Origin: Oscillospiraceae bacterium
GTDB lineage: Bacteria > Bacillota > Clostridia > Oscillospirales > Oscillospiraceae
DNA: 64,000 nucleotides
Direction of reading: 5' to 3'
NCBI GenBank assembly: GCA_910575695.1
Contig: CAJTGJ010000010.1
Location: forward strand, 54,769 to 118,768
Part shown: positions 19,401 to 26,167 of the stretch, piece by piece
Layout of the letters: the number at the start of each line of letters is the position of its first letter
Numbering within the stretch: position 1 is the first letter of the stretch
Made by a program: the position numbers and the translations under genes
Notes under the pieces: generated by a model
Database searches by the model: none
The model's input: the letters and a program-made list of their open reading frames with translations, nothing else
What the model was told of the DNA's origin: nothing

Positions 19401-20897
19401 GACCGCGCCCTCCAAAGCGGCACCGCTCTGCTTGTCGATTTTCTTGATGATGAAGTGCTTTTCGGTGTCGTCCTGAACCGTCACATAGGCAGTCTGCCCC
19501 GCAGTAAGGGCGATATTCCGGGGCGCGACCACCGAGAAACCAGCTGGGGCCTTAGTCTCTGTCAGGACGAATGTTTCGTCGGCGGACAGGTCCGTCCACT
19601 CCACCATGCCGTTCTGGTCAGAAGTCCCAGTGCGGGTAGTGCCTTTGCTGCCTGTCAGAGTGAACTCCGCTCCCTCCAAGGGCATGGCGCTTCCATCCAC
19701 CTTCTGGATCTGAAGGCTGGCGGTGTCCGGGCGTTCCGCGCTGCTCCACTTGATGTCCGCCTTGGCGAAGCGGCCCACATAGGCGGGGTCAGCGATGATG
19801 TAGCTCTGCTCAGAGGCGGCGGGATTATTCGCCAAGTACAGGTTGAACTGGGTGATAACCGCGTACGCCTGAACCGTGATGCTGCCGGAATCGGTTACAT
19901 TGTCAGCTGGGATACAAAGCTTGAATGCCCCGGTGTAGGCGCTGCCATTGGCGTTCAGGGAGGTGGGTTCATCCTTGGGGGTGGGAACCTCATACATAGT
20001 GGCGCCCCACTGCTGCCGGGAGGGATAGACCTGGTTGTTGGCGTCGGTCATGATTGTTCCGGCGGGAGCGTCCATGGCGTAGACATAGATCTCAAAGTCG
20101 TTGGGGTAGGTAGAGGTGGCGCTGTCCACATACATCAGCCGGGTATAATACTCTTTCCCGTTGATGGTTTCCTTCTTAATGCCGTCCTGTCCTGCCTCGG
20201 CTGCTCCCTTCAGACCATCCTCATGGTGAATAGACAGGGAGGCACCCAGCTTATCCTTGTCCATGTGGAAGTACAGACCGGAATAGATTTGCTTCGACCA
20301 GCCGTTTGCCAGCCGCAGAATTTCCACCACGGACTCATACACCCGGATTTTCTGGGCGTCCGAGGTGGGCTTGACCAGGGAGGCGCGTCCGGTTTCAAAG
20401 GCAGTCCCCGGAACGGCCAGCTGGCCGCAGGTGGCCCAGATCGCCAGCTGCGTAGCGTAGGCATACTCGGTTTCCGTCAGCTTGTCGATTCCCTGGATGC
20501 CGGGGTGCAGTTCCTTGAACTGTTCCAGCGTCCGCTGCGGGTAACCGTTGGCGAACGCCCCCATCGTTTTGGGGCTGCGGTCATAGCGGCCGGTGATCTC
20601 CAGCTTCTTGGACGGAGATACCGCGTTCAGACCCCAGTTGACGCAGTAGGCGGGACCGGTGATGCCATCGTTGGAGGTGTAGGTCCAGCCGGAGCCGCCG
20701 ATACTGCCGCCGGTAGATTTACTCAGGATGTTCAGGCGTGTGCCGATCTTGATGGTGACGTTAGAGCTTCCGTCACCCAGGGACTTGTTCTGCGAGGGGA
20801 CCACCGCCGCCATAGCGGGGGTGGCGGCCAGAGAGAACAGGGTGACCACTGCCAGCAGCAGGGACAGGATGCGGTTCACTTGCTTTTTAATTTGCAT
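13482..20897 (-). CDS. Giant thioester-domain/Cna-B repeat surface adhesin
   Basis: 2471 residues, secreted. A signal peptide ends near AMAA (residue 31). A thioester domain follows, with Cys85 in PAYCVNWG and Gln150 in ATQLAIW as the probable bond pair, which can attack host or cell-surface amines. From about residue 395 I count 20 Cna-B/SpaA-type modules, each starting like 'IxKxDSxTGxPLxGAxF' and carrying a Y-V-x-E-x-x-A-P-x-GY strand. Lys and Glu sit where isopeptide bonds form. A roughly 180-residue DUF11-like end follows, then TLPKTGY and the stop. The usual hydrophobic segment and basic tail after LPKTG are absent. The ATG follows AAGGAG. Confidence 0.92.
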   Translation of the reverse strand: MQIKKQVNRILSLLLAVVTLFSLAATPAMAAVVPSQNKSLGDGSSNVTIKIGTRLNILSKSTGGSIGGSGWTYTSNDGITGPAYCVNWGLNAVSPSKKLEITGRYDRSPKTMGAFANGYPQRTLEQFKELHPGIQGIDKLTETEYAYATQLAIWATCGQLAVPGTAFETGRASLVKPTSDAQKIRVYESVVEILRLANGWSKQIYSGLYFHMDKDKLGASLSIHHEDGLKGAAEAGQDGIKKETINGKEYYTRLMYVDSATSTYPNDFEIYVYAMDAPAGTIMTDANNQVYPSRQQWGATMYEVPTPKDEPTSLNANGSAYTGAFKLCIPADNVTDSGSITVQAYAVITQFNLYLANNPAASEQSYIIADPAYVGRFAKADIKWSSAERPDTASLQIQKVDGSAMPLEGAEFTLTGSKGTTRTGTSDQNGMVEWTDLSADETFVLTETKAPAGFSVVAPRNIALTAGQTAYVTVQDDTEKHFIIKKIDKQSGAALEGAVFLFEQIDGSYKTTATTGFDGMLEFAGDELPYGSYRVSEERAPTGYEKDTSVQTVKWDGTRDVLLTFKNVRQPTIVGSKVDGITGVSLPNASFDVYKDGKKIGSVTTDDSGEFRFPIVGGEGYFEFIETVAPEGYVLDRTPHGIHVDPYDPQTKDDPVLTIENYSRPALRIIKMDQKSGDRLPNITFEIYRDAELFDTATTDGEGEIVYFDLEPGTYMVKEVSTDDAHVVTSTPQQIELRAGQTETATLIFFNQLKPGIHLVKVDSITMKSLPNVRFEFKLVGGSYRQEFTTDINGEIDLSKLTPGAYEVRELEAPEGYLIDDAVRVVQVNPDENANFVFTNTPKPTLRLIKTSSDGTRLGGVHFRIAKIEDGTHYLDRITDTNGEINIPKLEPGVYSVKETATVADHILDLQEYHVELFPGQTSTLTIENQKRPNLIVYKKDSDTGAPIPNTIFTVRAADGHSVDEIKTDANGRATLSNLLPGVYEVSEKSVPAPWLMDAPSQLVTLYPNRDHTIYFENHKKPTLTVNKVDSITGSPIKGAKFEVWYGSNNTTTGEMNSLGTFYSDVNGQFFIDLLRDGWYKVTELEPAPGFTIKEPATQEVYIKGGESKVLTFQNVPKNGIVVEKYDSVTGEALPGCTFQLKYLGGTSGTGGTTIGTKVTGKNGTAIWTGLNPGTYVLEEVDAADGYSIIQSSETIFLADSGEQSVVTVRFTNAPDGILLVRKVCATNPSVTLQNAEFKIAYADGTLIGDSNGIYRTDENGEIRIPGLKPGKSVVVTETRAPAGFILDTQSQTIQIQEGKTVSLTFKNQPKGSLIIQKRDSQTNEPLSGAEFRISTAAGCEVGLNGVIGTSTLTQNGIFVTDAQGEIKITNLAPGAYVINEIKAPDGGYVIDTPSTNVVIGQGGDTQTVVIKNTRKGGLIIEKYDSVTKQPLAGAQFKVMNANGELTPDNEGLTSSNGLYTTNAEGQIVLSKLLPGTYVVSEVRSPDNYRGDPIPQTVVVNAGDTQTLRFYNDPLCTLTILKRDAITKKPLKGAEFTVKYSDGRDIGKYITGTDGTVTVSGLAPNSTVVVSESKAPTGYIKDETPKNIVVRSGVANNLTFDNEPGTTLVIRKFIEGTENEPLSGVCFKVVDGNGGAIGPDDGVYYTDKAGEIVLEGIEPGTTVKVREIKTVEGYVLDGTPQDILIKGGEVQTLTFWNKRAGTLVIQKKDSVTGAFISGAQFQLTYASGGYVDNDNGHLSSNGLYTTDDKGEIRVYGITGTVVAKEVKAAPGYVIDQSTQTQTVVVNPLDTQTLTFLNAPLCSLTITKLDSVTGKPVPGTQFVVKDGNGAILARCTTGKDGTATVTGLIPGSTVVVVEEKVPSGYVLNTTPQTITVKNGANTLTGIGSSTTVPGTTTPGTTTTPVGGGNDVIFENDPKTQLVIEKYITGTTTPLKGVTFLVTESNGKVLGSANGEYTTDENGRIVIEGLEPGVTIIAREIRTLDGYILDTTPKTIQIKVGDAQTLRFYNSPIGGLELIKVSESNKSQRIPNTTFEIRRMDGGLVDTVTTDKNGRVHVSLDTGNYYAVEIEAGEGFKIDSTPHYFTIEDGKTTTLTVTNAPFSGIIIHKVNSVTGEGIYDVKFLVYDQNKNPIGEYSTDDQGYIYIDDLTVQGKGKLFIRELEAAPGYELDKEYKTVYVQPGKTIEIEWKNTPITGQFQIYKYAAEYNEVTGTPAGAPLQGAVYEISEARSGKVVDYITTDARGVAASKPLPLGRYKIVEVTAPAYWQLSGKTFDETLEYSGQIIKVSDYDKPSNLGVVITKRGNAEALAGSQMRYDFTVANTSNVALENFYWHDRIPTDATRATVFTTGTYSARLNYRILYKTNYTSAYQVLASNLITSSNYSFSLNAIPMQSGEYVTDIYLDFGKVPVGFQSTSNPTLTVQILGTVANGYQIINRADVGGKYQGTWQTAQASWVTIVRKLTPNPTLPKTGY

Positions 20898-20938
20898 AGA
20901 AGTCTCCTTCCTGTAGATTGATTTGGATTTTTGGATAG

Positions 20939-20968
20939 AAAAAGAGAGCCACCAAAGCGATGGCCCTC
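20939..20968 (-). terminator. Intrinsic terminator directly upstream of the adhesin gene
   Basis: Leftward stem GAGGGCCA (20968-20961) with TGGCTCTC (20951-20944), one G-T pair, 9-nt loop, then five Ts. It ends only about 42 bases before the adhesin ATG. There is almost no room for a separate promoter, so adhesin mRNA may depend on read-through. Confidence 0.65.
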
Positions 20969-21005
20969 CCGGGTATGCCGCAAACGCATTGGCGTCTGCA
21001 GTATT

Positions 21006-22415
21006 TTATTTTGTTGAGCCGGGAACCAGCAGCTCCCGAGCGAAACGGGTCGCCTCCGGACACCGGTCGATGCCGGGCAGGCGGGTAGTGAGCAGGTAAG
21101 CGTTCTGATTGATGCTGACGTCATTGGACGAAACATCCACCGACAGCCACTGACCGTCCACATAGACCTCGTTCCAGCTGTGATCCGCAGATGCTACGCG
21201 GATGCAGGGGATGCCCGCCGCATCACAGAGAAACGAAAATGCGGAGGAATAACTGGCACAGCGACCAGGGATAGGAGCCGTATGGACGGAAAAAATCTTG
21301 TCTACCGCTCCGACCGCACCCGCTCGGTATTCCATCAGTCCGCACAGATAGCGGTTCAGCTCCTCCACCTTGCCGCGGTCATCCATACCTGCGATATGGT
21401 CCAGCTCCGGCTGGATAAAGGCCAGTGTGTTGGGGTCATGCCACATAGGCGAAACCCGGATGTTTGTATAGCCCGGGAACTCGTACTGGTTTTTTGTATA
21501 TGGTTCGGCCCCTTGGTGGTAGTCATAGCAGCCGTAGATTCTGCCCAGCACATAGGAAAAGGTGTCAAAGGTCTCGGCGGGGGTATCCGGCACCAGCGTA
21601 TGGGCGTAGAGGTACTGGGGATTGAAGCTGTCCTTATTGTTGTCCGCCGCAATGGCGGCTCTGTCCACGATACTCTGCCGCAAGGCATTGTACCAGCCCC
21701 TGGTATAGCAGCCGGTAAAGATGGAGGGATTTGCCTGCCGGGAAAAGTCCTCCCGGCTCCAGTCGGACGCTGTGATCGTCTTACTGGTAATAGTGCCATC
21801 CGCCCCAACTGTGATGCCGTCCACCTGGGGGACAGGCTCCGGCTTGACGGGGGGCGTCTCCTCCTGTTTCCAGGCCCGGCAGATCAGCACCGCCATCTCG
21901 CCCCGGGTGATGATAGACGCCCGGGCGGCAGACTGGCTGATCAGTCCCAAGCTGACCGCGTAATCGCAGGCGGTGCCGTAGGTCCACACACTTCCCTCGC
22001 CATCCTCATAGCCACAGCAGCGAAAGACCACCGTACAGGCCATGGCCGGAGTGACCATATCATTGGGGCCGTAGCGGGATGCGTCATAGCCGGTGACCAA
22101 CAGGTTGGCGGTGCAGTAGCCTACATAGGGTTTGGCCCAGTTGGGCACATCGGTGAAGTAGCAGGCCCAGGTATAGTGGTTGGGGTTGACCTCGCCCTCC
22201 CCGTGAAGCCGGGTGAGGACGGCGGCCATCTCGGCTCGGGTCAGCCCCTTGTCCAGCATCAGGTCGCCGGAACCGTCGCCCTGATATACGCCCCGCTCCC
22301 GCAGGTAAGCTCCCGCCGTCTCAATTTCCACCTGCGGTTCCGATGCAAAGGCGGGAACGGCCAGACTCAGAGAAAGGGCGCAGGCCAGCGCCGCCGACAA
22401 AAATTTCTGCCTCAT
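21006..22415 (-). CDS. SLH-repeat, transglutaminase-like secreted protein
   Basis: 469 residues. The signal peptide ends near AFASE. Three S-layer-homology-like repeats follow (about 30-185, with TRAEMAAVLTRL, FTDVPNWAKPYV, TRGEMAVLICRAW), expected to hold the protein to the wall. After a Pro/Lys linker comes a transglutaminase-like domain with Cys386 in PGRCASYSSAF, His412 in ASADHSWNEVY and Asp427 in LSVDVS. It may be a protease or a cross-linker. The ATG at 22415 follows GGAGG held in a hairpin. It lies between the sortase and adhesin genes, which suggests work on the same surface structure. Confidence 0.85.
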   Translation of the reverse strand: MRQKFLSAALACALSLSLAVPAFASEPQVEIETAGAYLRERGVYQGDGSGDLMLDKGLTRAEMAAVLTRLHGEGEVNPNHYTWACYFTDVPNWAKPYVGYCTANLLVTGYDASRYGPNDMVTPAMACTVVFRCCGYEDGEGSVWTYGTACDYAVSLGLISQSAARASIITRGEMAVLICRAWKQEETPPVKPEPVPQVDGITVGADGTITSKTITASDWSREDFSRQANPSIFTGCYTRGWYNALRQSIVDRAAIAADNNKDSFNPQYLYAHTLVPDTPAETFDTFSYVLGRIYGCYDYHQGAEPYTKNQYEFPGYTNIRVSPMWHDPNTLAFIQPELDHIAGMDDRGKVEELNRYLCGLMEYRAGAVGAVDKIFSVHTAPIPGRCASYSSAFSFLCDAAGIPCIRVASADHSWNEVYVDGQWLSVDVSSNDVSINQNAYLLTTRLPGIDRCPEATRFARELLVPGSTK

Positions 22416-22418
22416 AGA

Positions 22419-22474
22419 GAAAACCTCCGTTCTTATTGTGATATTTTTTTATACGAAAACAGACGGAGGTTTTC
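22419..22474 (-). promoter_or_regulatory. Ribosome-site-sequestering hairpin before the SLH-transglutaminase gene
   Basis: A perfect 12-bp inverted repeat (22463-22474 with 22419-22430, 32-nt loop) places CCTCC in the 5' arm and the gene's GGAGG ribosome site in the 3' arm of the leftward RNA. Folding would hide the site and limit translation. Confidence 0.6.
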
Positions 22475-22485
22475 AACAGACTGTT

Positions 22486-23331
22486 CTACTTTTTTTCGAC
22501 AGCCTGCACCAAAACCCTGCTTTCCGGGTGGTCAGCCAGGCATGTGGTGAGTGTGATGCGGTTGTCAGCAGTGGATTGAAGATCGCTCCAGTCCGAGTTG
22601 GAGATGATCTTCACCGTTTCGACCGCATAAGTTCGGGTTCCATACATAGTGGTGTAGGTGATGATGTCGCCCTGCTTCAAATCCTTGATGGTACCAATGA
22701 CGTACTTGGACCCGCGGTTATGGCCGCACACTGCCACATTCCCATTCCAAGCGGAGGTGGAGCTGTAATGCCCCAATCCCTTCTTCATGCTGTCGGCGGT
22801 TTCACCCTCCCACACCTTCATGTCGATTTTCAGGGAGGGGATCTTCACGGTGCCGATGCTGCCGTCTTTATAGGCCATTCCCTCCACGCTGGTATAGGCG
22901 GGCTGCTGGTAAGAGGGCGTAGTGGGATTGGCGGGTGCGGTGGTCGAAGTGGAGCCGATGTTGGCTGCACCAAGTGTGCCGGCCTCTACCAGTACCGTAA
23001 TGGGACCGCCGCCCCCGGCCACACCGTAGCTGCCGCCGCCTGTCCCGACTGTCTGCTGGAGGGCGGGTAGGATAGTGCGCTCCATCACGCCGGTCATGGT
23101 GGTGCTCTGGATGCCATACTCCAGCTCCGGCACTTGGTAGTCCACCACATTTTTGCCGCCGTAGTTGTACTGGCTGCCGTAGACATCCTCATAGCTGGTG
23201 CTGCCGTAGTAGTCCTGGGGGGCCGTGGTGGTAAACGAGTAGTCCGATGCGAAGGCCGGAACCGCCATGGTCAGCGCCGCCGCCACGGACAGCATCAGCC
23301 CGGCGAGCTTTCTGATGTGGGTATACTTCAA
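22486..23331 (-). CDS. Sortase, class D-like, with cleavable-type signal peptide
   Basis: 281 residues. A signal peptide ends AFASD. A Gly/Ser/Thr/Pro-rich linker (30-150) is followed by the sortase barrel: MAYKDGSIGTVKIPSLKIDMKV, His204 in AVCGHNRG, Cys264 in TLTTCLADH, Arg272. It should cut an LPxTG-like motif and form a new peptide bond, and the adhesin encoded downstream carries LPKTG. The TLxTC motif favours class D over class B. Its start overlaps the previous stop by 4 nt. An Ala-X-Ala-type end to the signal suggests it could be released rather than membrane-held. Confidence 0.88.
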   Translation of the reverse strand: MKYTHIRKLAGLMLSVAAALTMAVPAFASDYSFTTTAPQDYYGSTSYEDVYGSQYNYGGKNVVDYQVPELEYGIQSTTMTGVMERTILPALQQTVGTGGGSYGVAGGGGPITVLVEAGTLGAANIGSTSTTAPANPTTPSYQQPAYTSVEGMAYKDGSIGTVKIPSLKIDMKVWEGETADSMKKGLGHYSSTSAWNGNVAVCGHNRGSKYVIGTIKDLKQGDIITYTTMYGTRTYAVETVKIISNSDWSDLQSTADNRITLTTCLADHPESRVLVQAVEKK

Positions 23332-24488
23332 ATAAGTTCCTCCTTTTCTTCCGAGGGGTCAAACTCATGCCAGTCCCCAGGCCGATCCTGAAGGACGGTG
23401 TAGGCATGGCTGGACGCCCGATGATGGACGGTGAAGGTCTGGCCCAGCAGCTTCTTTGCCAGGGGGCGCTTGATCTCCACCGCGATGATGCTCTCCGGGT
23501 AAGGCTCCAGGCCGGTGATATCCACCTCCGGCCGCGGGGCTTCCACCCGGAACTTGGCGATCAGCTTGTAGTCCCGGGGCTGGTCGCCGGGGACATAGAT
23601 GTAGACGTTCTTGCGGTGCAGGAACAGATATACGCCGCCCCCCACCAGCGCCGACAGCAGCAGTAACAGCAGGAGCGTGCCGCCGATGGCGGCAGCGTTG
23701 GTAACGGAGAAAAGGCCGCCCCGCTCTCCGACCGGCTGCTCCGTGGGCTGCGGGGTCTCAGGTACAATTTCCGTCCCCACATAGACCACCGTATAGGTGA
23801 TGTTGTCCACCCCGGAGGCGGTTACGGTTCCTTTGTACTCTGCGGTGGTAACATAGCCGGTGGCAACCTGATAGCTTGTAGATGCGGAGTAGGTTGCCAC
23901 CGCCTGATAGCTGGAAGGTGCCAGAACCTCACCCACCAAATCGGTGCCAATGACCTGCCACTCCACGTTGACAAGGCTGAGCGTCCTGCCGTCCTTGACT
24001 GTGGTGGCCGGGACATAGGACATATCGTTGCGATCCAGCGGGCCAATGGTTTTGGTGGCGGTCACCTTCCCGCTCTTGGTGGTATAGCCTGCCGCCTCGG
24101 TGACGATGGTAGTGTGATCCAGAGCCAGTTCACCGGAAAATTCTCCATCGTCATAGGGGATGCTGGGGGCCAGTTGCTCCAGGACGGCATTGAGATCCTT
24201 TTTCCCGGTTTCCACCGTCACTGTCTCGGTCACGGTCTTGCTCTCCAGGAAGGTATGTTCGTCCTTGGTGGTATAGGCCCAGGTATAAGTGAAGCCATCG
24301 TAATCAAACGATGGCTCCTTTAATACTTCCGGGTCTGTTTCGGGAGAGAGAACATAGGTTTTTACGATGCGCTGCTGGCCGTTCAAATTCTCCACCACTA
24401 AGCTTTCCGGAACTTCCGTAGCGAAAGCGGTGGTTGCAAGTGACAGCACCAGCAGCAGGGAAAGCGCCAGATGTCTCAGTCGCTTCAT
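23328..24488 (-). CDS. Secreted/membrane protein with beta-rich ectodomain, function unknown
   Basis: 386 residues. The signal peptide ends at AFATE. An extracellular part to about residue 265 has repeated Thr/Val/Tyr-rich segments (ETVTVETGKK, TKSGKVTATKTIG, ATYSASTSYQVATGYVTTAEY). A membrane helix (IGGTLLLLLLLSALVGGGVYLFL) and a cytoplasmic tail of about 90 residues follow. The ATG follows AAGGAG, which overlaps the end of the S1-protein gene. It is translationally coupled to the sortase, so it may be a partner or wall-spanning scaffold. No family recognised. Confidence 0.7.
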   Translation of the reverse strand: MKRLRHLALSLLLVLSLATTAFATEVPESLVVENLNGQQRIVKTYVLSPETDPEVLKEPSFDYDGFTYTWAYTTKDEHTFLESKTVTETVTVETGKKDLNAVLEQLAPSIPYDDGEFSGELALDHTTIVTEAAGYTTKSGKVTATKTIGPLDRNDMSYVPATTVKDGRTLSLVNVEWQVIGTDLVGEVLAPSSYQAVATYSASTSYQVATGYVTTAEYKGTVTASGVDNITYTVVYVGTEIVPETPQPTEQPVGERGGLFSVTNAAAIGGTLLLLLLLSALVGGGVYLFLHRKNVYIYVPGDQPRDYKLIAKFRVEAPRPEVDITGLEPYPESIIAVEIKRPLAKKLLGQTFTVHHRASSHAYTVLQDRPGDWHEFDPSEEKEELI

Positions 24489-24500
24489 AATGCTGCTCCT

Positions 24501-26159
24501 TTACAGATTTTGTTTGATGATTCTCGTGATGATGCCGATGGCGACACCCTGCTCAGGGTCCAGCCGGGTTACGGAGAAACTGACGTCATCCCGTTTGCCG
24601 GGGGCACGCCGGTCATAGCAGGAATGGGCGATGGCGTTGACGCCGTTGTTGAGCCGGATATAGACCACGCCGCCTCGGATATCCGTCACCCGTCCGGCAT
24701 AGCGTCCCCCAGGGGAGCATTTCTTCAGGTTGTCCTGATCGCCGGCCTTGAACACGCTGCGCACGTCCACGGTAATCGACAGATCCTCTGCGGTACTGCC
24801 GCTGATCTTGAGGACGCGAACCAGGATGCGGTCGCCCACGCTGTATTTCTCGGTAGCGTCGCCCACCCAGGAGCGGGACAGCCCACGGGCCACAATCGCA
24901 CACTCCACGCCGAAGACTTCTACGCGGATGATCTTCTCAGCGACAGCCACCACCCTGGCCTGCACAACGCGGCCCTCATAGATCATGGGCTCGCCCAGTT
25001 CATCCTTATCCAGATAGAAGCTCTGCCGCTTGCGGTACATGGCGTCCTTACGGCTGCCCACGGCGCTGCGGCTCTTGTTGTCATGGCCCTTGACTACAAA
25101 GTCGATCTCAGAGCCCAGCCGGGTCATGAGGATACGGCGCAGGCGGTCCATTGTGTCCATATATTCAGGGCCGGTGGGGAGCTTGCCGGGATAGAGCAGC
25201 ATCTCCTTGATGGGAATTGCCACCCGGAAGCCCTTATAGCTGACGATAGCCAGGGTCAGGCCGGATTCCGTCTGTTCCACACCGTCCAATGTACCGGTGA
25301 GGATGCGGCGGGTCCAGTCGGCATTCTGGATCTCGTGCCAGATAGCCGCTTCCCGGTCATCTTCCGTCTGAATCTCATCCCGGGCCTCAATGGTCAGCAC
25401 CCGCTCCCGCTCCTGTGTCCGGCGTGCCGCAGCGGGGATAGTGGATGTGTCGGACGTCGGAGCGCGGCGGCGGCGGGATCGTGCGGTTCTGGGCGGCGCG
25501 TCTGCGGCATCGTTTGCAGGATTATCCTCTGAAGAAGAGGACAGACCCTCCGGCTCAGGGAGCGGTTCAGGTTCCGTACCGGGCGGCGGGGACAAGACAA
25601 GCGGATCGACACCGCTTTCACTGTCCTGCGTCTGTGCGCCGTTTACCTCGCTCCATTCATGGAGCAGCGCATCGTACTCAGGGTCAGCATCCTGAGCCGC
25701 ATTGGGAGGCATCTCTTCGCTCGGAGCGCTTCCTTCAATGGGCGGGGCGTCCTCGGTGGGGAAATCGCCATCCGGAAGCGTTCCGCCATCGCCCGATCCC
25801 TCGGGAATAGGTTCCGCGCCTGTGGATTCTTCACCGCTGGACCCCTCACCAGCAGGTTCCTCACCAGCAGGTTCCTCACCAGCAGGTTCCTCACCAGCAG
25901 GTTCCTCGCCAATAGGTTCCTCGCCAGCGTCAGCGGCATTGCCATCCGGGTAAGGATTCTCGTCCGGCGGAAAATCGCCCCCGCCTTCCTCCGGGGGAAA
26001 ATCGGCGTCCCCTGTTTCCTGGGGACGGTCAGCAGCTTCGGTCTCCAGGGGAAGGCCGGTCCCCTCCATCTCGCCGGATTCAGCGGAAAGGGCCTGCCCC
26101 TCCTGATTCCCGGCCAGAGGCTCCTCGGGGACGGTAGTTACATTTTTCTTTCTCGGCAT
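24501..26159 (-). CDS. S1 RNA-binding-domain protein with acidic repeat N terminus
   Basis: 552 residues. The first roughly 240 are low complexity, rich in Glu, Pro, Gly and Asp, with five GEEPA/GEEPI units. A basic segment (RTARSRRRRAPTSD) leads to a C-terminal half with S1-like OB folds (EGRVVQARVVAVAEKIIRVEVFG; VGDRILVRVLKI; GGRYAGRVTDIRGGVVYIRL). It is cytoplasmic and likely RNA- or ssDNA-binding. MPRKKN at 26159 is the natural start; the ATG at 26171 lies too close to GGAGG. It is encoded between VirD4 and the surface genes, so an element role is likely but unknown. Confidence 0.75.
   Translation of the reverse strand: MPRKKNVTTVPEEPLAGNQEGQALSAESGEMEGTGLPLETEAADRPQETGDADFPPEEGGGDFPPDENPYPDGNAADAGEEPIGEEPAGEEPAGEEPAGEEPAGEGSSGEESTGAEPIPEGSGDGGTLPDGDFPTEDAPPIEGSAPSEEMPPNAAQDADPEYDALLHEWSEVNGAQTQDSESGVDPLVLSPPPGTEPEPLPEPEGLSSSSEDNPANDAADAPPRTARSRRRRAPTSDTSTIPAAARRTQERERVLTIEARDEIQTEDDREAAIWHEIQNADWTRRILTGTLDGVEQTESGLTLAIVSYKGFRVAIPIKEMLLYPGKLPTGPEYMDTMDRLRRILMTRLGSEIDFVVKGHDNKSRSAVGSRKDAMYRKRQSFYLDKDELGEPMIYEGRVVQARVVAVAEKIIRVEVFGVECAIVARGLSRSWVGDATEKYSVGDRILVRVLKISGSTAEDLSITVDVRSVFKAGDQDNLKKCSPGGRYAGRVTDIRGGVVYIRLNNGVNAIAHSCYDRRAPGKRDDVSFSVTRLDPEQGVAIGIITRIIKQNL
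25846..25920. repeat. 15-bp tandem repeat (VNTR-like) inside the S1-protein gene
   Basis: Four identical 15-bp units (25846-25905) and one diverged unit (25906-25920) encode repeated GEEPA pentapeptides. Whole-codon units keep the frame when copy number changes. Confidence 0.9.
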
Positions 26160-26167
26160 GTGTAAAA

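Noticed and set aside
25846..25920. Regular 15-bp repeats as a possible CRISPR array
   Set aside because: There are no spacers; the units are contiguous and encode GEEPA in frame.
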